Shown: positions 8,686 through 17,952, counted from the stretch's first letter. The stretch is 64,000 nucleotides of DNA from Pseudomonas sp. SORT22 (GCF_018417635.1 NZ_CP071007.1:2170501-2234500); one strand, 5' to 3'. The notes: generated by a model from the sequence alone, not told the origin. Made by a program: numbers and translations.

Positions 8686-9327
8686 TCAAGCGCCCTGACG
8701 GCGCATGGTCAGGATCGCCGCGCCAAAGCAGATAAACGTCGAACCCACCACCCGGCTGACCCAGCGTGAGAACGCCGGCCGGGTCAGGACGCCCTTGGCC
8801 CGCGAGGCGAGGGCGGCGTACAGGCTTAGCGAGGTCAGCGACAAGGCCATGAAGATCGCCGTGAGGATCAGGAACTGCGGCAGCAGCGCGGCGCTCTGGT
8901 CGATGAACTGCGGGAACAGCGCGGTGAAGAACATCGTTGCCTTGGGGTTGGTGGCAGCGGTGAGGAACGCCGATTTGTACAGCTTCAAGCGCGATGGCTT
9001 GACCTGTTCCTGGCCTGCGGCAACGTCGCTCGCCAGCATCGGGCTCTTTTTCATCAGCTGTTTGGCACCGAGGTAGAACAGGTAGCCGGCGCCGAGGATC
9101 TTCACCGCGTTGAACAGCCATTCGGAGCTGGCCAGCAGGGCACCGAGGCCGAGCATGGCCGCCGCTGACAGGCAGAACAGCCCGCTGGCATTGCCCAGTG
9201 AAGACCACACCGCGAAACGCGGCCCATAGGCCAGGCTGTTGTTGATCGCCATCAGCGTGGCGGGGCCAGGGCTGGCGATGGCAATCGCGGCAACCAGGGT
9301 GAAGGCAAGCAGTGCGTGAAGATCCAT
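8686..9327 (-). CDS. LysE/RhtB-family amino acid exporter
   Basis: This is a 213-residue inner-membrane protein of the LysE translocator family, with about six hydrophobic segments. The family-typical N-terminal motif ASPGPATLMAINNSLAYG is at about residues 18-35, and the block LGAGYLFYLGAKQL is at about residues 78-91. These proteins export amino acids or related metabolites by proton exchange. The substrate cannot be assigned. It lies downstream of, and on the same strand as, a LysR regulator gene, a common arrangement for regulated exporters. Confidence 0.88.
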   Translation of the reverse strand: MDLHALLAFTLVAAIAIASPGPATLMAINNSLAYGPRFAVWSSLGNASGLFCLSAAAMLGLGALLASSEWLFNAVKILGAGYLFYLGAKQLMKKSPMLASDVAAGQEQVKPSRLKLYKSAFLTAATNPKATMFFTALFPQFIDQSAALLPQFLILTAIFMALSLTSLSLYAALASRAKGVLTRPAFSRWVSRVVGSTFICFGAAILTMRRQGA

Positions 9328-9370
9328 TTTCAGGCTCTAGAAGGTGGAGTAGGCACAGAATGTAACAGGA

Positions 9371-10243
9371 TCAGCCACCGCTCTGCTCGGCAAACCACTG
9401 CATCACCAGCGCACACGCCGGATGCCCGGCCCCTGCCGCCTGCAGGCACAACGAATAGACCCCGCCGGTTTTCAGCGGCTGGCCGAACGGCACGACCAGC
9501 ACGCCACGATCGATCGACTCCTGCGCCAGAGTCAGGTCGGTCATCGCCACCCCCAGGCCACGCGCTGCCGCATCCAGGGCCAGTTCGTCGAGGTTGAAGG
9601 GCAGGTGCCGGTAATCCGCCAGCGCCTTGTTACCCCGCGCCGCCAGCCATTGGCTCCAGGTCTGCTGGTCGGTGGAGCCATGGAGCAAGGCGAAGCGGCT
9701 CAGGCCGGCCTCTGAGCCCAGCCCCAGGCCGGGTTTGCACACCGGCACCAGGGTTTCCTCGAACAGCGTCGTGCAGGCAGGATCGCTGGATGGCGCCGGC
9801 AGGTAAACGATGTAGGCATCGCTTTCACTGCCCGGCTCGACAAGCTCTGTGGCCACGGTCTCGATCGACAGCGAGATGTCCGGGTGCAAGCGATAGAACT
9901 CGTTGAGCCGCGGCAGCAGCCAGCGCACCGCCAGCGACACATGCATGCGGATGCGGAACGGGCGCTGTTGCGGCGACAGGCGTTGTTCAAGGCTTTGCAG
10001 TTGCTCGAGAATGCTCCGCGCGCTGGCCAGTACCTGCTCGCCCTCGGCAGTGAGCTGCAGGCTGCGGCTGCTGCGCACGAACATGGCCACGCCAAAGTGG
10101 CTCTCCAGCAACTGAATCTTGCGGCTCACCGCGCTCTGGGTCAGGCACAGGCGGTGCGCGGCCTGGGTGAAGCTGCCTGCATCGGCAACGGCGACCAGCG
10201 CCTGCAGGGCTTGCAGTGAAGGCAGGTGGCGAACTTTATCCAT
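9371..10243 (-). CDS. LysR-family transcriptional regulator (GcvA-like)
   Basis: This is a 290-residue regulator starting MDKVRHLPSLQALQ. The N-terminal helix-turn-helix is clear (LVAVADAGSFTQAAHRLCLT followed by QSAVSRKIQLLE, about residues 13-45). It is followed by a substrate-binding domain of normal length. The downstream start at 10243 is chosen because the longer frame adds 48 residues unlike any LysR N-terminus. The gene is divergent from the FAD oxidase at 10376 with a 132-bp gap, the classic layout for a LysR regulator and its target. The inducer is unknown and may be an amine. Confidence 0.88.
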   Translation of the reverse strand: MDKVRHLPSLQALQALVAVADAGSFTQAAHRLCLTQSAVSRKIQLLESHFGVAMFVRSSRSLQLTAEGEQVLASARSILEQLQSLEQRLSPQQRPFRIRMHVSLAVRWLLPRLNEFYRLHPDISLSIETVATELVEPGSESDAYIVYLPAPSSDPACTTLFEETLVPVCKPGLGLGSEAGLSRFALLHGSTDQQTWSQWLAARGNKALADYRHLPFNLDELALDAAARGLGVAMTDLTLAQESIDRGVLVVPFGQPLKTGGVYSLCLQAAGAGHPACALVMQWFAEQSGG

Positions 10244-10375
10244 GCGTTTTTCGAATGCCCCGATGAATTTATAACGTTGGTTGAATCGGCACAGACCTTT
10301 TAAATTCTGGCCATGGCAACCGCCACCAGCATAAAACGTCCATGCGCTGTGTGCATACAGGTCGAGAGGTAATGC

Positions 10376-11677
10376 ATGAAAAACCAATGTGGCTGGATTG
10401 CCCTGGCGGGCAGTTCACCGGCACGCGCTCGGCTGAGCGGCGCACAAAAAGCCGACTGGCTGGTGATCGGCGCCGGCATCACCGGGCTCAGCGCCGCCCA
10501 TGCCCTGGCCGAGATGCACCCGCAGGCGCGGGTTGTCGTGGTCGATCGCCAGAGCGCTGCGCAAGGCGCGTCGGCGCGCAATTCCGGTTTTGTCGTCGCC
10601 CATGAGCACCCGGCAGACAGCGAACTACTGGGGCGCCCGGGCTTTGCCGACTACGAAATCGACACCACGATCGGCCAGGCCGCCAGCAACGAAGTGCGCC
10701 AGCGCATCGCGCGCCACAACATCGACTGCGAGTTTCGTGACGACGGCTACTTTTTTGCGGTCAACGACCCAGACAAACTCAGCCAGGTCGAAGCCAAGCT
10801 GGCAACCCTGCGTGCCGTGGGTGCCGAGGCGCAGTTCCTGCAAGGCGCGGCGCTCAAGCACAGGCTTGGTAGCGGTCATTACCAGGCTGCGATCTGGTGC
10901 GGCAACGGCAATGCCTTGCTGCAACCGGCCAAGTACGTGAAAGGCTTGCTCGATGCATTGCCAGCCAGTGTCACGCTGTACGAAGACACCGATATCAGCG
11001 GCCTTGAGCGCCTCGGCCAGGGCGGGATTCGCGCCAATACTGCCGATGGCAGTATCGAAGCCAAGCAGGTGCTGGTGTGCCTGAACGCTTTTATCCCGCG
11101 TGCCGGCATCGATCACAGCGCCACCTTTGCCATGGAGCTCAGCGCCAGCCTCACCCGGCCGATGACCGACGCCGAGTTCCGCGCCATCGGCAACGTCGAG
11201 CCCTGGGGCGTGCTCTCGACCCGGCCGCTGGGCGCCACAGTACGCCTGACCCCGGACCGCCGGGTGATGATCCGCAACACTGCCGAATACCGTGCCCGCG
11301 ACCTCAACCCGAGTGAACTGGCCCAGCGTCAGCGGCACCACCTGCGCGGCCTGCAGCGGCGCTTTCCGTGGTTTGGCGCCGAAGACATCCAGTTCACCTG
11401 GAGCGGCCACCTCAGCGCCTCGCGCTCCGGCCAGGCGTATTTCGCCCGGGTCGAGGAGGGCGTGTTTGCCGTGGCCGGCTGCAATGGTTCGGGTGTCGCC
11501 CGCGGCACCCTGTGGGGGCGCTTGCTGGCAGAGCTTGCCAGCGGCCAAAGCTCACCGCTGCTGACCTCGGTCATGGCCCGCGCGCAACCCGGCTGGCTAC
11601 CGCCCAAGCCGCTGCTCGACATCGGTGCCATGCTGCGTATGCGCGTGGAAGCGCTGCGAGCCAGGACTGAAATCTGA
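10376..11677 (+). CDS. FAD-dependent amine/amino-acid oxidoreductase (DAO fold, PuuB-like)
   Basis: This is a 433-residue flavoprotein with the dinucleotide-binding motif VIGAGITGLSAAHALAE at about residues 29-45, then GASARNSGFV, a signature of glycine oxidase and gamma-glutamylputrescine oxidase relatives. A C-terminal block GVFAVAGCNGSGVARGT completes the FAD site. It probably oxidises a primary or secondary amine to an aldehyde or imine with release of H2O2. The next gene encodes a polyamine-type binding protein, so the substrate may be a polyamine derivative; this is inference. An AGAGG site precedes the ATG at 10376. Control is probably by the divergent LysR gene. Confidence 0.82.
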   Translation: MKNQCGWIALAGSSPARARLSGAQKADWLVIGAGITGLSAAHALAEMHPQARVVVVDRQSAAQGASARNSGFVVAHEHPADSELLGRPGFADYEIDTTIGQAASNEVRQRIARHNIDCEFRDDGYFFAVNDPDKLSQVEAKLATLRAVGAEAQFLQGAALKHRLGSGHYQAAIWCGNGNALLQPAKYVKGLLDALPASVTLYEDTDISGLERLGQGGIRANTADGSIEAKQVLVCLNAFIPRAGIDHSATFAMELSASLTRPMTDAEFRAIGNVEPWGVLSTRPLGATVRLTPDRRVMIRNTAEYRARDLNPSELAQRQRHHLRGLQRRFPWFGAEDIQFTWSGHLSASRSGQAYFARVEEGVFAVAGCNGSGVARGTLWGRLLAELASGQSSPLLTSVMARAQPGWLPPKPLLDIGAMLRMRVEALRARTEI

Positions 11678-11724
11678 CCCCACCTAGCCCAACAAAAACA
11701 AAGCTCGCCAAAAGGTGATTGATC

Positions 11725-12813
11725 ATGTCATGCAAAACCCTGCCCCTGGTTGCCTTGCTCGCCACCTGTGCCACTGCCGCCCAGGCCGTGGAAGAAGTGA
11801 ACATCTCCAACTGGAACGGCTACATCGCCGACGACACCTTGCCCAGCTTCACCAAGGCGACCGGTATCAAGGCCACCTACGACATTCATGACAGCAACGA
11901 GGTGCTCGAGTCCAAGCTGATGACCGGCAACACCGGCTATGACGTGGTCAGCCCCTCCAACCACTTCATGTCGCGGCTGATCAAGGCCGGGGCGATCCAG
12001 CCGCTGGACCGCAGCCAGTTGCCCAACTGGCAGAATCTCGACCCGCTGCTGATGAAAAAGCTCGAGGTCAACGACCCGGGCAACCAGTATGGATTCCCCT
12101 ATATGTGGGGCACCGCCGGCATTGGCTACAACGTCGAGAGGATCAAGGCGATCTTCGGCAGTACCGACGTCACCCGTTCGTGGAAGCTGTTGTTTGACGT
12201 TGAGAACATTAAGAAGCTCAGCCAGTGCGGCGTGGCGATCATCGACAACCCGACGCAGATCCTGCCGATCACCCTCAACTACCTGGCCCTGCCGCACCAC
12301 AGCCACACGCCTGCGCACTACAAGCAGGCCGAACAGGCGCTGCTGAAGATCCGCCCCTATGTGCAGTACTTTCATGCCTCCAAGTACATCAGTGACCTGG
12401 CCAACGGCAATATCTGCGCGGTGATCGGCTTCAACGGTGACGTGGTCCAGGCCGCGGCCAGCGCCAGGGAAGCCAACAATGGCATCGAGATCGCCTATTC
12501 GATCCCGGAGGAGGGCTCGACCCTGTGGATGGACATGCTGGTCATCCCCAAGAGCGCGCCCCATGAGAAAAACGCCTACGCCTACCTCAACTACCTGCTC
12601 GACCCGCAGGTGATCGCCAACGTCAGCAACAGCATCCACTACGCCAACCCTAACAGCGCGGCGGATGCGTTCCTGGCGCCGGCGGTCAAGGACGATGCGG
12701 CGATCTACCCACCCAAGCGCGTGATGGAAAAACTCTTCACCGTCGAAGACCTGCCGCCGGCCATCGCCCGCCTGGGCACACGGCTGTGGACCAGGCTCAA
12801 GTCCAACACCTGA
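11725..12813 (+). CDS. Periplasmic polyamine-type ABC substrate-binding protein
   Basis: The product is 362 residues with a signal peptide (MSCKTLPLVALLATCATAAQA). The mature start VEEVNISNWNGYIADDTLPS is characteristic of PotF/SpuD putrescine-spermidine binding proteins, as are GYDVVSPSNHFMSRLIKAG and YGFPYMWGTAGIGYN. The ATG at 11725 is preferred over a TTG at 11719 because of ribosome-binding-site spacing. No permease or ATPase gene follows, so it either uses a transporter encoded elsewhere or acts as a sensor. It follows the FAD oxidase by 47 bp, consistent with uptake and oxidation of the same amine. Confidence 0.88.
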   Translation: MSCKTLPLVALLATCATAAQAVEEVNISNWNGYIADDTLPSFTKATGIKATYDIHDSNEVLESKLMTGNTGYDVVSPSNHFMSRLIKAGAIQPLDRSQLPNWQNLDPLLMKKLEVNDPGNQYGFPYMWGTAGIGYNVERIKAIFGSTDVTRSWKLLFDVENIKKLSQCGVAIIDNPTQILPITLNYLALPHHSHTPAHYKQAEQALLKIRPYVQYFHASKYISDLANGNICAVIGFNGDVVQAAASAREANNGIEIAYSIPEEGSTLWMDMLVIPKSAPHEKNAYAYLNYLLDPQVIANVSNSIHYANPNSAADAFLAPAVKDDAAIYPPKRVMEKLFTVEDLPPAIARLGTRLWTRLKSNT

Positions 12814-12828
12814 GCCCCCGAGGCGCTG

Positions 12829-13887
12829 TCAGGTCTTGGCAGGCGCCTGCAATGAGGCCATGTCGATGACGAAGCGGTAGCGCACATCGGAGCGCTCCAT
12901 GCGCTCGAAGGCCTCGTTGATCTGCTCCATGCGGATCATTTCGCAGTCGGGCAGGATGTTCTTCTTGGCGCAGAAATCGAGCATCTCCTGAGTCTGGGCA
13001 ATCCCGCCAATCGGCGAGCCGGCCAGGCGCCGGCGGCCGAGGATCAAGGGTACGGTCTGTTGCTCGTCGATCGGCCCGACCTGGCCGACGATCACCAGGG
13101 TGGCGTCGATGTCGAGCAAGGCCATGTAGGGCGAAACGTCGTGGCGCACCGGGATGGTGTCGATGATCAGGTCGAAGCTTGAACGGGCGCTGGCCATGGC
13201 CTTGGCGTCGGCAGACACCAGCAGCTTGTCGGCACCCAGGGCCAGGGCGTCGGCGAGCTTGTCGGCGCTGCGGCTGACCACGGTGACATCGGCGCCCATG
13301 CCAGCAGCCAGTTTCACCGCCATATGGCCCAGGCCGCCCAGGCCCAGCACCGCCACCCGGCTGCCGGGGCCGACATTCCAGGTGCGCAGCGGCGAGTAGG
13401 TGGTGATCCCGGCGCACAGCAGCGGCGCTGCCTTGGCCAGGTCCAGGCCTTCGGGCACGCGCAGGACGAATTCCTCGCGCACCACAAGGTGCTTGGAGTA
13501 ACCGCCGTAGGTCGGCGCCCTGGTGATGCGGTCCAGGCCATTGTAGGTCTGGGTGTTGGTCTCGCGGCACAGTTGTTCTTCGCCCTTGCGGCATTGGTCG
13601 CACTGCTGGCAGGAGTCGACCATGCACCCCACCGCCACGGCGTCGCCGACCTTGTAGCGTTTTACTGCGCTGCCGATTGCCGTGACCCGGCCGACGATCT
13701 CGTGCCCGGGCACGATCGGGTAGCGGCTGATGCCCCAGTCGTCGCGGGCCTGGTGCAGGTCGGAGTGGCACACCCCGCAGTAGAGGATCTCCATGGCCAC
13801 ATCGTTGGCGCGCAGTTCGCGGCGTTCGAACGGGAAGGGGGCGAGGGGCGCGTCGGGCCGTTGCGCTGCATATCCGATGGTGTACAT
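12829..13887 (-). CDS. Zinc-dependent NAD(P) alcohol dehydrogenase (YahK/cinnamyl alcohol dehydrogenase type)
   Basis: The 352-residue protein has the catalytic zinc ligands in CGVCHSDLH and PGHEIVGRV. The four-cysteine structural zinc site is CQQCDQCRKGEEQLC, and the Rossmann motif is VAVLGLGGLGHMAVK (about residues 180-194). Family members reduce aldehydes with NADPH in the cytoplasm. The start at 13887 (MYTIGYAAQ) is preceded by AGAGG; a GTG two codons upstream is possible. It converges with the binding-protein gene, leaving 15 bp between the stops, so it is not part of that operon. Confidence 0.9.
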   Translation of the reverse strand: MYTIGYAAQRPDAPLAPFPFERRELRANDVAMEILYCGVCHSDLHQARDDWGISRYPIVPGHEIVGRVTAIGSAVKRYKVGDAVAVGCMVDSCQQCDQCRKGEEQLCRETNTQTYNGLDRITRAPTYGGYSKHLVVREEFVLRVPEGLDLAKAAPLLCAGITTYSPLRTWNVGPGSRVAVLGLGGLGHMAVKLAAGMGADVTVVSRSADKLADALALGADKLLVSADAKAMASARSSFDLIIDTIPVRHDVSPYMALLDIDATLVIVGQVGPIDEQQTVPLILGRRRLAGSPIGGIAQTQEMLDFCAKKNILPDCEMIRMEQINEAFERMERSDVRYRFVIDMASLQAPAKT

Positions 13888-14006
13888 AGGCACCTCTGAA
13901 GGTTGCGGACGGAGGGCAAGCTCAGCGCTTCAATATAGCTACCCGGGCGACTTTTGCCGGCCGTAGCCTCAGGCGACCAATGGTGGCGTTATGTCAGTTA
14001 AGCGGT

Positions 14007-14034
14007 TTGACAGGGTATTCACCGTGGCTATGAT
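14007..14034 (+). promoter_or_regulatory. Sigma-70 type promoter of the VWA gene
   Basis: TTGACA at 14007-14012 and TATGAT at 14029-14034 are separated by 16 bases. Transcription would start near 14041, giving a leader of about 27 bases with a GGGAG site before the ATG at 14068. Confidence 0.6.
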
Positions 14035-14067
14035 CCAGAAACAGCCCATGAGCAGGGAGCACAGGGC

Positions 14068-15414
14068 ATGAGCACCGTTTCAGTTGTGCCGATCATCGAT
14101 ATATCGGAAAGCATGAGCCAATATGGGCACGTCGAGCAGGCGCTGATCGACACCCAGGCGTTCCTGCGCTTGCACAAGGCCGGCGACAAGCTCGCGGTGG
14201 TCGCCTGTGACCACAAGGCGCGCACAGTGTTCACCGGCAACGGCGGCCTGGCCACGGTCGACCCGCTGCTCAACATCACCGCCAGCGCTGCCACTGCGGT
14301 CGCCGGGCTGGCCTTTGACGGGCTGTCCAGCGCCATCGGCCTGGGCCTGCAGCACAGTCGCAGTTTTCTCGACGCCTCGCGGCTGTCCCGCGCCTGCGTG
14401 CTGCTCAGCGACGGTCAGCACAATGACGGGCCTCCACCGCTGGAGGTGCTGCCGATCTACCCGGTGATGGCCTGCGCCCTCGGCCCGCAGGCAGACCAAC
14501 ACCTGTTGCAGCAAATTGCCCAACGCACCGGTGGTCGCTACTTCTATGCGCCGCGGGCGGTGGACTTGATGAAGGTCTACAACCAGATCCGCGCCTCCAG
14601 TGCCAGGGCGGCGCTACTGAACAACCAGTTGTGCGATATCGCCCAGCATGGCTACCAGTTGATTCCGGTGGTGATCGGCCAGCGCCCGGGTGCTGCGCAG
14701 TTGTCGCTGGTGTGGTCGCGCCGCGAAGTCAGCTACACCAGCGCCAGCCCGCGCGGCAATCAGCTCTCAGTAAGCCTGGTCGACCCCAGCGGCGCCGTCA
14801 GCCCGCGGGCGCCGAGCATCATCGGTGCCGGTTTTGTCATCTTCAATATTCCCCAGCCGGCACCGGGGCAGTGGTACCTGCAGGTCGAGTTCGCCGGCAG
14901 CGGGCAATCGATCAGTTGCACCGCCGGGGCGTTGCAGCACGGGGCAACGGTGCGCAGCGGCCTGGCCGACATCCGCCTGAGCGTGGAGATGGCCGCGCGG
15001 CACACGGCCGGCCAGCCGCTGCCGCTGACGGTGCACCTGGAGGCCGGTGGCGAAGTGCTCAGCAATGTCCGCGCCCATGCCATCGTGCAGGGGCCGACCA
15101 TCAGCCTGGCCGACGCCCTGATCAAATACGACGACCAGCTCTACACCGTGCAGGCGCTGCCGTTCGACCGCGCCCAGGGCATCGCCGAACCCCTGGCGCG
15201 CCTGGCTGCGCTGCGTCATACCTTGCTGCCGGAACTGGACATCCTCGCCCATCAGGAACGGGTGGTGCACCTGGGCAGCGGCGCCGGTCAACTCGGTACC
15301 TGGCTCGATACCCCGGTGCCGGGCTCCTACAGCGTGCAGGTGGTGGTCAGCGGCGAAAGCCAGGCTTCGGGACCGTTCCAGCGTTGTGAGCTGGTCAGTG
15401 TGCTGGTGACTTAA
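14068..15414 (+). CDS. VWA-domain protein, function unknown
   Basis: This is a 448-residue protein with an N-terminal von Willebrand factor A domain (about residues 5-180). The metal-adhesion motif DISESMS (DxSxS) starts near residue 11 and a downstream LLSDGQHNDG strand carries the distal acidic residue. The C-terminal half is beta-rich, with repeated strands such as PAPGQWYLQVEFAGSG, and may be a second beta-sandwich domain. There is no signal peptide or membrane helix, so the protein is probably cytoplasmic or exported by a non-Sec route. The binding partner is unknown. It has its own strong promoter and ends convergently against the gene at 15421. Confidence 0.75.
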   Translation: MSTVSVVPIIDISESMSQYGHVEQALIDTQAFLRLHKAGDKLAVVACDHKARTVFTGNGGLATVDPLLNITASAATAVAGLAFDGLSSAIGLGLQHSRSFLDASRLSRACVLLSDGQHNDGPPPLEVLPIYPVMACALGPQADQHLLQQIAQRTGGRYFYAPRAVDLMKVYNQIRASSARAALLNNQLCDIAQHGYQLIPVVIGQRPGAAQLSLVWSRREVSYTSASPRGNQLSVSLVDPSGAVSPRAPSIIGAGFVIFNIPQPAPGQWYLQVEFAGSGQSISCTAGALQHGATVRSGLADIRLSVEMAARHTAGQPLPLTVHLEAGGEVLSNVRAHAIVQGPTISLADALIKYDDQLYTVQALPFDRAQGIAEPLARLAALRHTLLPELDILAHQERVVHLGSGAGQLGTWLDTPVPGSYSVQVVVSGESQASGPFQRCELVSVLVT

Positions 15415-15420
15415 GTAGCA

Positions 15421-16182
15421 TCACTGAGCGCCGTTGCAGGCCCACCAGTAGAAGGCGGCCATCTCTACGTCAGCAGGCGTCCATTGCTGAAGATGCCCGC
15501 TAGCGGCGCACTGGAAGTAATGGCCGGTTGCGTTCATGGCAGCGGCAATACCGTCGAGCAGCGGAAGATAAGCGTCGATGTAGTGGTTCAGATTGCGGTT
15601 GAGGTCTGGCGCGTTGAATGTTTCCAGGCGGGAACGATCATGGTTTGCGGTGCTCCATCTGCGTAGAAATTCGGTTTGCACACCTGGGGGGGACAAGGAG
15701 TTGGTGAAGTAGGAGGCATGGCGGTCGACAGCGGCACCTTTCACTGGCTGGCAGAACCGGTAGATTTTCGACGCAATCACCAGGCTTACTCCCGGCAGTT
15801 GGCAAAGCGCGTGCAAGCCAGCGGTTAGAGAGTTTGGTGACGAGCAAAGCTGCAAGGCATTTTGCATCAGCAGTCGCTCATGAGCTGTAGCTTGAGCGAT
15901 CAACTGGTGAATGTTGGCCTGGTTCCCTGCCCAGGCCGAGACATTCAGGACAATCAAATGTGCTGTTGTTGGGGTAAGCGGATTTAGCCAAGCGGCGACC
16001 TGGGACTCCAGGTTGATGATGCGTTGCTGGCTGCAGGCATTACTGTCGTGTAGCGGCCAGGCGTAGCCGTGGCGTGCTGTAAGCAGCAGGTCTACCAACA
16101 CCGGACTGGGTGACCAAATACCTGCGTTGTGCGTAACAAAACTGCCTGCAGGCAAACTTGGTGCCGAGAGTGGAGGGGGCAT
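15421..16182 (-). CDS. Uncharacterised protein, AT-richer region
   Basis: The chosen start is the ATG at 16182 (MPPPLSAPSLPAGSF), giving 253 residues. The longer frame would overlap the upstream gene. No signal peptide or recognised motif is visible. The protein has several Trp and Cys residues and a short AAWLNPLTPTTAHLIVLNVS stretch that may form a strand-helix core. It lies 26 bp after the gene at 16209-16772 and is probably co-transcribed with it. Base composition here is visibly less GC-rich than in the flanking genes, which suggests a later arrival. Function unknown. Confidence 0.55.
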   Translation of the reverse strand: MPPPLSAPSLPAGSFVTHNAGIWSPSPVLVDLLLTARHGYAWPLHDSNACSQQRIINLESQVAAWLNPLTPTTAHLIVLNVSAWAGNQANIHQLIAQATAHERLLMQNALQLCSSPNSLTAGLHALCQLPGVSLVIASKIYRFCQPVKGAAVDRHASYFTNSLSPPGVQTEFLRRWSTANHDRSRLETFNAPDLNRNLNHYIDAYLPLLDGIAAAMNATGHYFQCAASGHLQQWTPADVEMAAFYWWACNGAQ

Positions 16183-16208
16183 TGAAACTCCGCAGTTGAG
16201 GCGTGTAG

Positions 16209-16772
16209 CTACAGATGGATTGATTCGGGGCGGGCTTCGACTGCTCCCGGGCGCTCCCAGGATAGCGCTGGCTGGGTGCGTACCAAATCGAGTCGGGTCC
16301 CGCTGAGACGATAGCTGTTCAGATGTTTGAACCAGCGGTCGCCGCCGTCCTTCTCGAAGGTAACGATGAACAGCAACAGTGATTCGTCGGCCTGTTGCCA
16401 TTCGCTCTGAGCCTTTTCGAGCACAGATTCAAGCGCCGCAGCATTGCAATAGGAGATAAAGGTCGAAAACAGCGGCTGGTCTTTTCGAGCATGCAGTTTG
16501 CGGATTTCGTTGACGGTATCCTTCTGCGCTTCGATCCATTCCCATTCAATGTGCGAGACGACCTGACCATTGGGATAGGACATTACTGCATCGAGGCGAC
16601 CGTTTTTTTCGTACAACGTGCGCGCTCCCAGCAGACTGCCACATTCGCGCACCACGAAGCCCACATGGGCTGTCCAGTTTGCCGGGTTGGTGTACTGGCC
16701 TGTGACGACGGGGAAGTCCTTGTACCAGTGGCAATTGAACAGAGTCATGAAGTCTTGTTCGATCTGTTGCAT
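16209..16772 (-). CDS. Uncharacterised protein, possibly nuclease-fold
   Basis: The 187-residue protein starts [16 protein letters not shown] at 16772 with GGAG about nine bases upstream. An ATG at 16802 is possible. The segment [22 protein letters not shown] (about residues 58-79; split here as an Asp on one strand and WEW on the next) resembles the Asp...Glu core strands of PD-(D/E)XK nuclease folds. A following Lys is in EAQKD. This is a weak visual resemblance only. It heads a two-gene unit with 15421-16182 and shares its lower GC content. It is divergent from the MbtH promoter. Confidence 0.55.
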   Translation of the reverse strand: MQQIEQDFMTLFNCHWYKDFPVVTGQYTNPANWTAHVGFVVRECGSLLGARTLYEKNGRLDAVMSYPNGQVVSHIEWEWIEAQKDTVNEIRKLHARKDQPLFSTFISYCNAAALESVLEKAQSEWQQADESLLLFIVTFEKDGGDRWFKHLNSYRLSGTRLDLVRTQPALSWERPGAVEARPESIHL

Positions 16773-16850
16773 GCAACCCGCTCCATGGGGGATGAAAGGC
16801 ATAAATGCTACTAAAAGGCCATCATCTCATCCAGAGATGTTTACTCCACT

Positions 16851-16874
16851 TAATTTATTGCACCTGTCGTTCGT
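16851..16874 (+). promoter_or_regulatory. Candidate PvdS-type iron-starvation box upstream of the MbtH gene
   Basis: TAATT (16851-16855) is followed after exactly 16 bases by CGT (16872-16874). The PvdS-family promoter is known as TAAAT-N16-CGT, so there is one mismatch. The distance from CGT to the ATG is about 62 bp. The first NRPS gene has the same arrangement upstream, with the shared octamer CTTAATTT. Confidence 0.6.
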
Positions 16875-16935
16875 TCTCTTGAAAGCCACCGTACGCCATT
16901 GGCGTGACGGGCCCAATCAATCGAGGAGACAGGCA

Positions 16936-17160
16936 ATGACATCGGTATTCGACCGCGAAGACATCGTGTTCCAGGTGGTGGTCAACCACGAAGAGCAGTA
17001 TTCGATCTGGCCCGACTACAAGGCGATCCCGGCGGGCTGGCGGACCGTGGGCAAAAGCGGCCTGAAAAAAGAATGCCTGGCCTACATCGACGAAGTCTGG
17101 ACCGATATGCGTCCTTTGAGCCTGCGCCAGAAGATGGCCGAAACCGCTGCGGCGCAGTAA
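16936..17160 (+). CDS. MbtH-like NRPS chaperone protein
   Basis: The product is 74 residues and has all the MbtH-family hallmarks: [32 protein letters not shown] and VWTDMRPLS. MbtH proteins bind adenylation domains and support their folding or activity. It is the likely orthologue of P. aeruginosa PA2412, which is needed for pyoverdine. A GAGGAG site precedes the ATG. The thioesterase gene follows after 9 bp. The candidate PvdS box upstream would co-regulate it with the synthetases. Confidence 0.95.
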   Translation: MTSVFDREDIVFQVVVNHEEQYSIWPDYKAIPAGWRTVGKSGLKKECLAYIDEVWTDMRPLSLRQKMAETAAAQ

Positions 17161-17169
17161 GGGGCGGCC

Positions 17170-17889
17170 GTGTCTGCATTGACCCTGCTGTGCCTGCCGT
17201 ATTCCGGCGCCAGTGCCATGGTCTACAGCCGCTGGCGGCGCAAGCTGCCGGCCTGGTTGCAGGTGCGCCCGGTGGAACTGCCCGGGCGCGGCGCGCGCCT
17301 GGGCGAGCCGCTGTTGACCGACATGCAGGTGCTGGCCCGCCAGCTGGCCAGCGAGCAACGGCTGGCGGCCAGCCAGCCGTATGCCTTGCTCGGCCACAGC
17401 CTGGGCGCCTTGCTGGCCTTCGAGCTGGCCCACGAGCTGCAGGCGCTGGGCTGTCCGCCGCCGGTGGCGCTGTTCGCCTGCGGCACGGCCGCGCCCACCC
17501 GGCGTGAAGACTACGACGGCGGCAAGTGGCGCGAGCCCAAGAGCGATGAAGTATTGATCGACGAGTTGCGCACCTTGCAAGGCACGCCGGAAGAGGTGCT
17601 GGCCAATCAGGAGCTGATGAGCCTGACCCTGCCGGTGCTGCGCGCCGATTTCCTCTTGTGCGGGCGCTACGTATATCGCCAGCGCCCGCCGCTGCGTTGC
17701 CCCGTGCATGTGCTCGGCGGGGAAGACGACAAGGCCAGCGAAGAGCAACTGCTGGCCTGGCGTCAGGAGAGTGTCGGCGACTTCTCGCTGGAGATTTTCC
17801 CCGGTGGCCACTTCTTCATTCACGAGCATGAAGCGCGCGTGCTCGGCGTGCTCAGCGCTGCTCTGGAGCCCCATCGGCTGTCGGCTTGA
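17170..17889 (+). CDS. Type II thioesterase of the pyoverdine locus
   Basis: This is a 239-residue alpha/beta hydrolase of the external (type II) thioesterase family. The nucleophile is in GHSLGALLAFELAHEL (Ser at about residue 76), the oxyanion region is LPYSGASA near the N-terminus, and the catalytic His is in PGGHFFIHEH near residue 216. Such enzymes free carrier proteins from wrong or stalled acyl groups. The GTG start at 17170 follows mbtH by 9 bp, as in the PA2412-PA2411 pair of P. aeruginosa. PvdG is a paralogue of the same family, so I leave the symbol empty. Confidence 0.92.
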   Translation: MSALTLLCLPYSGASAMVYSRWRRKLPAWLQVRPVELPGRGARLGEPLLTDMQVLARQLASEQRLAASQPYALLGHSLGALLAFELAHELQALGCPPPVALFACGTAAPTRREDYDGGKWREPKSDEVLIDELRTLQGTPEEVLANQELMSLTLPVLRADFLLCGRYVYRQRPPLRCPVHVLGGEDDKASEEQLLAWRQESVGDFSLEIFPGGHFFIHEHEARVLGVLSAALEPHRLSA

Positions 17890-17952
17890 GCATTGACGCA
17901 GCGCGGTCTGATGGGCGAGCCTTGGGCTTTACCCGCAACCCAGGGGCAGAGG

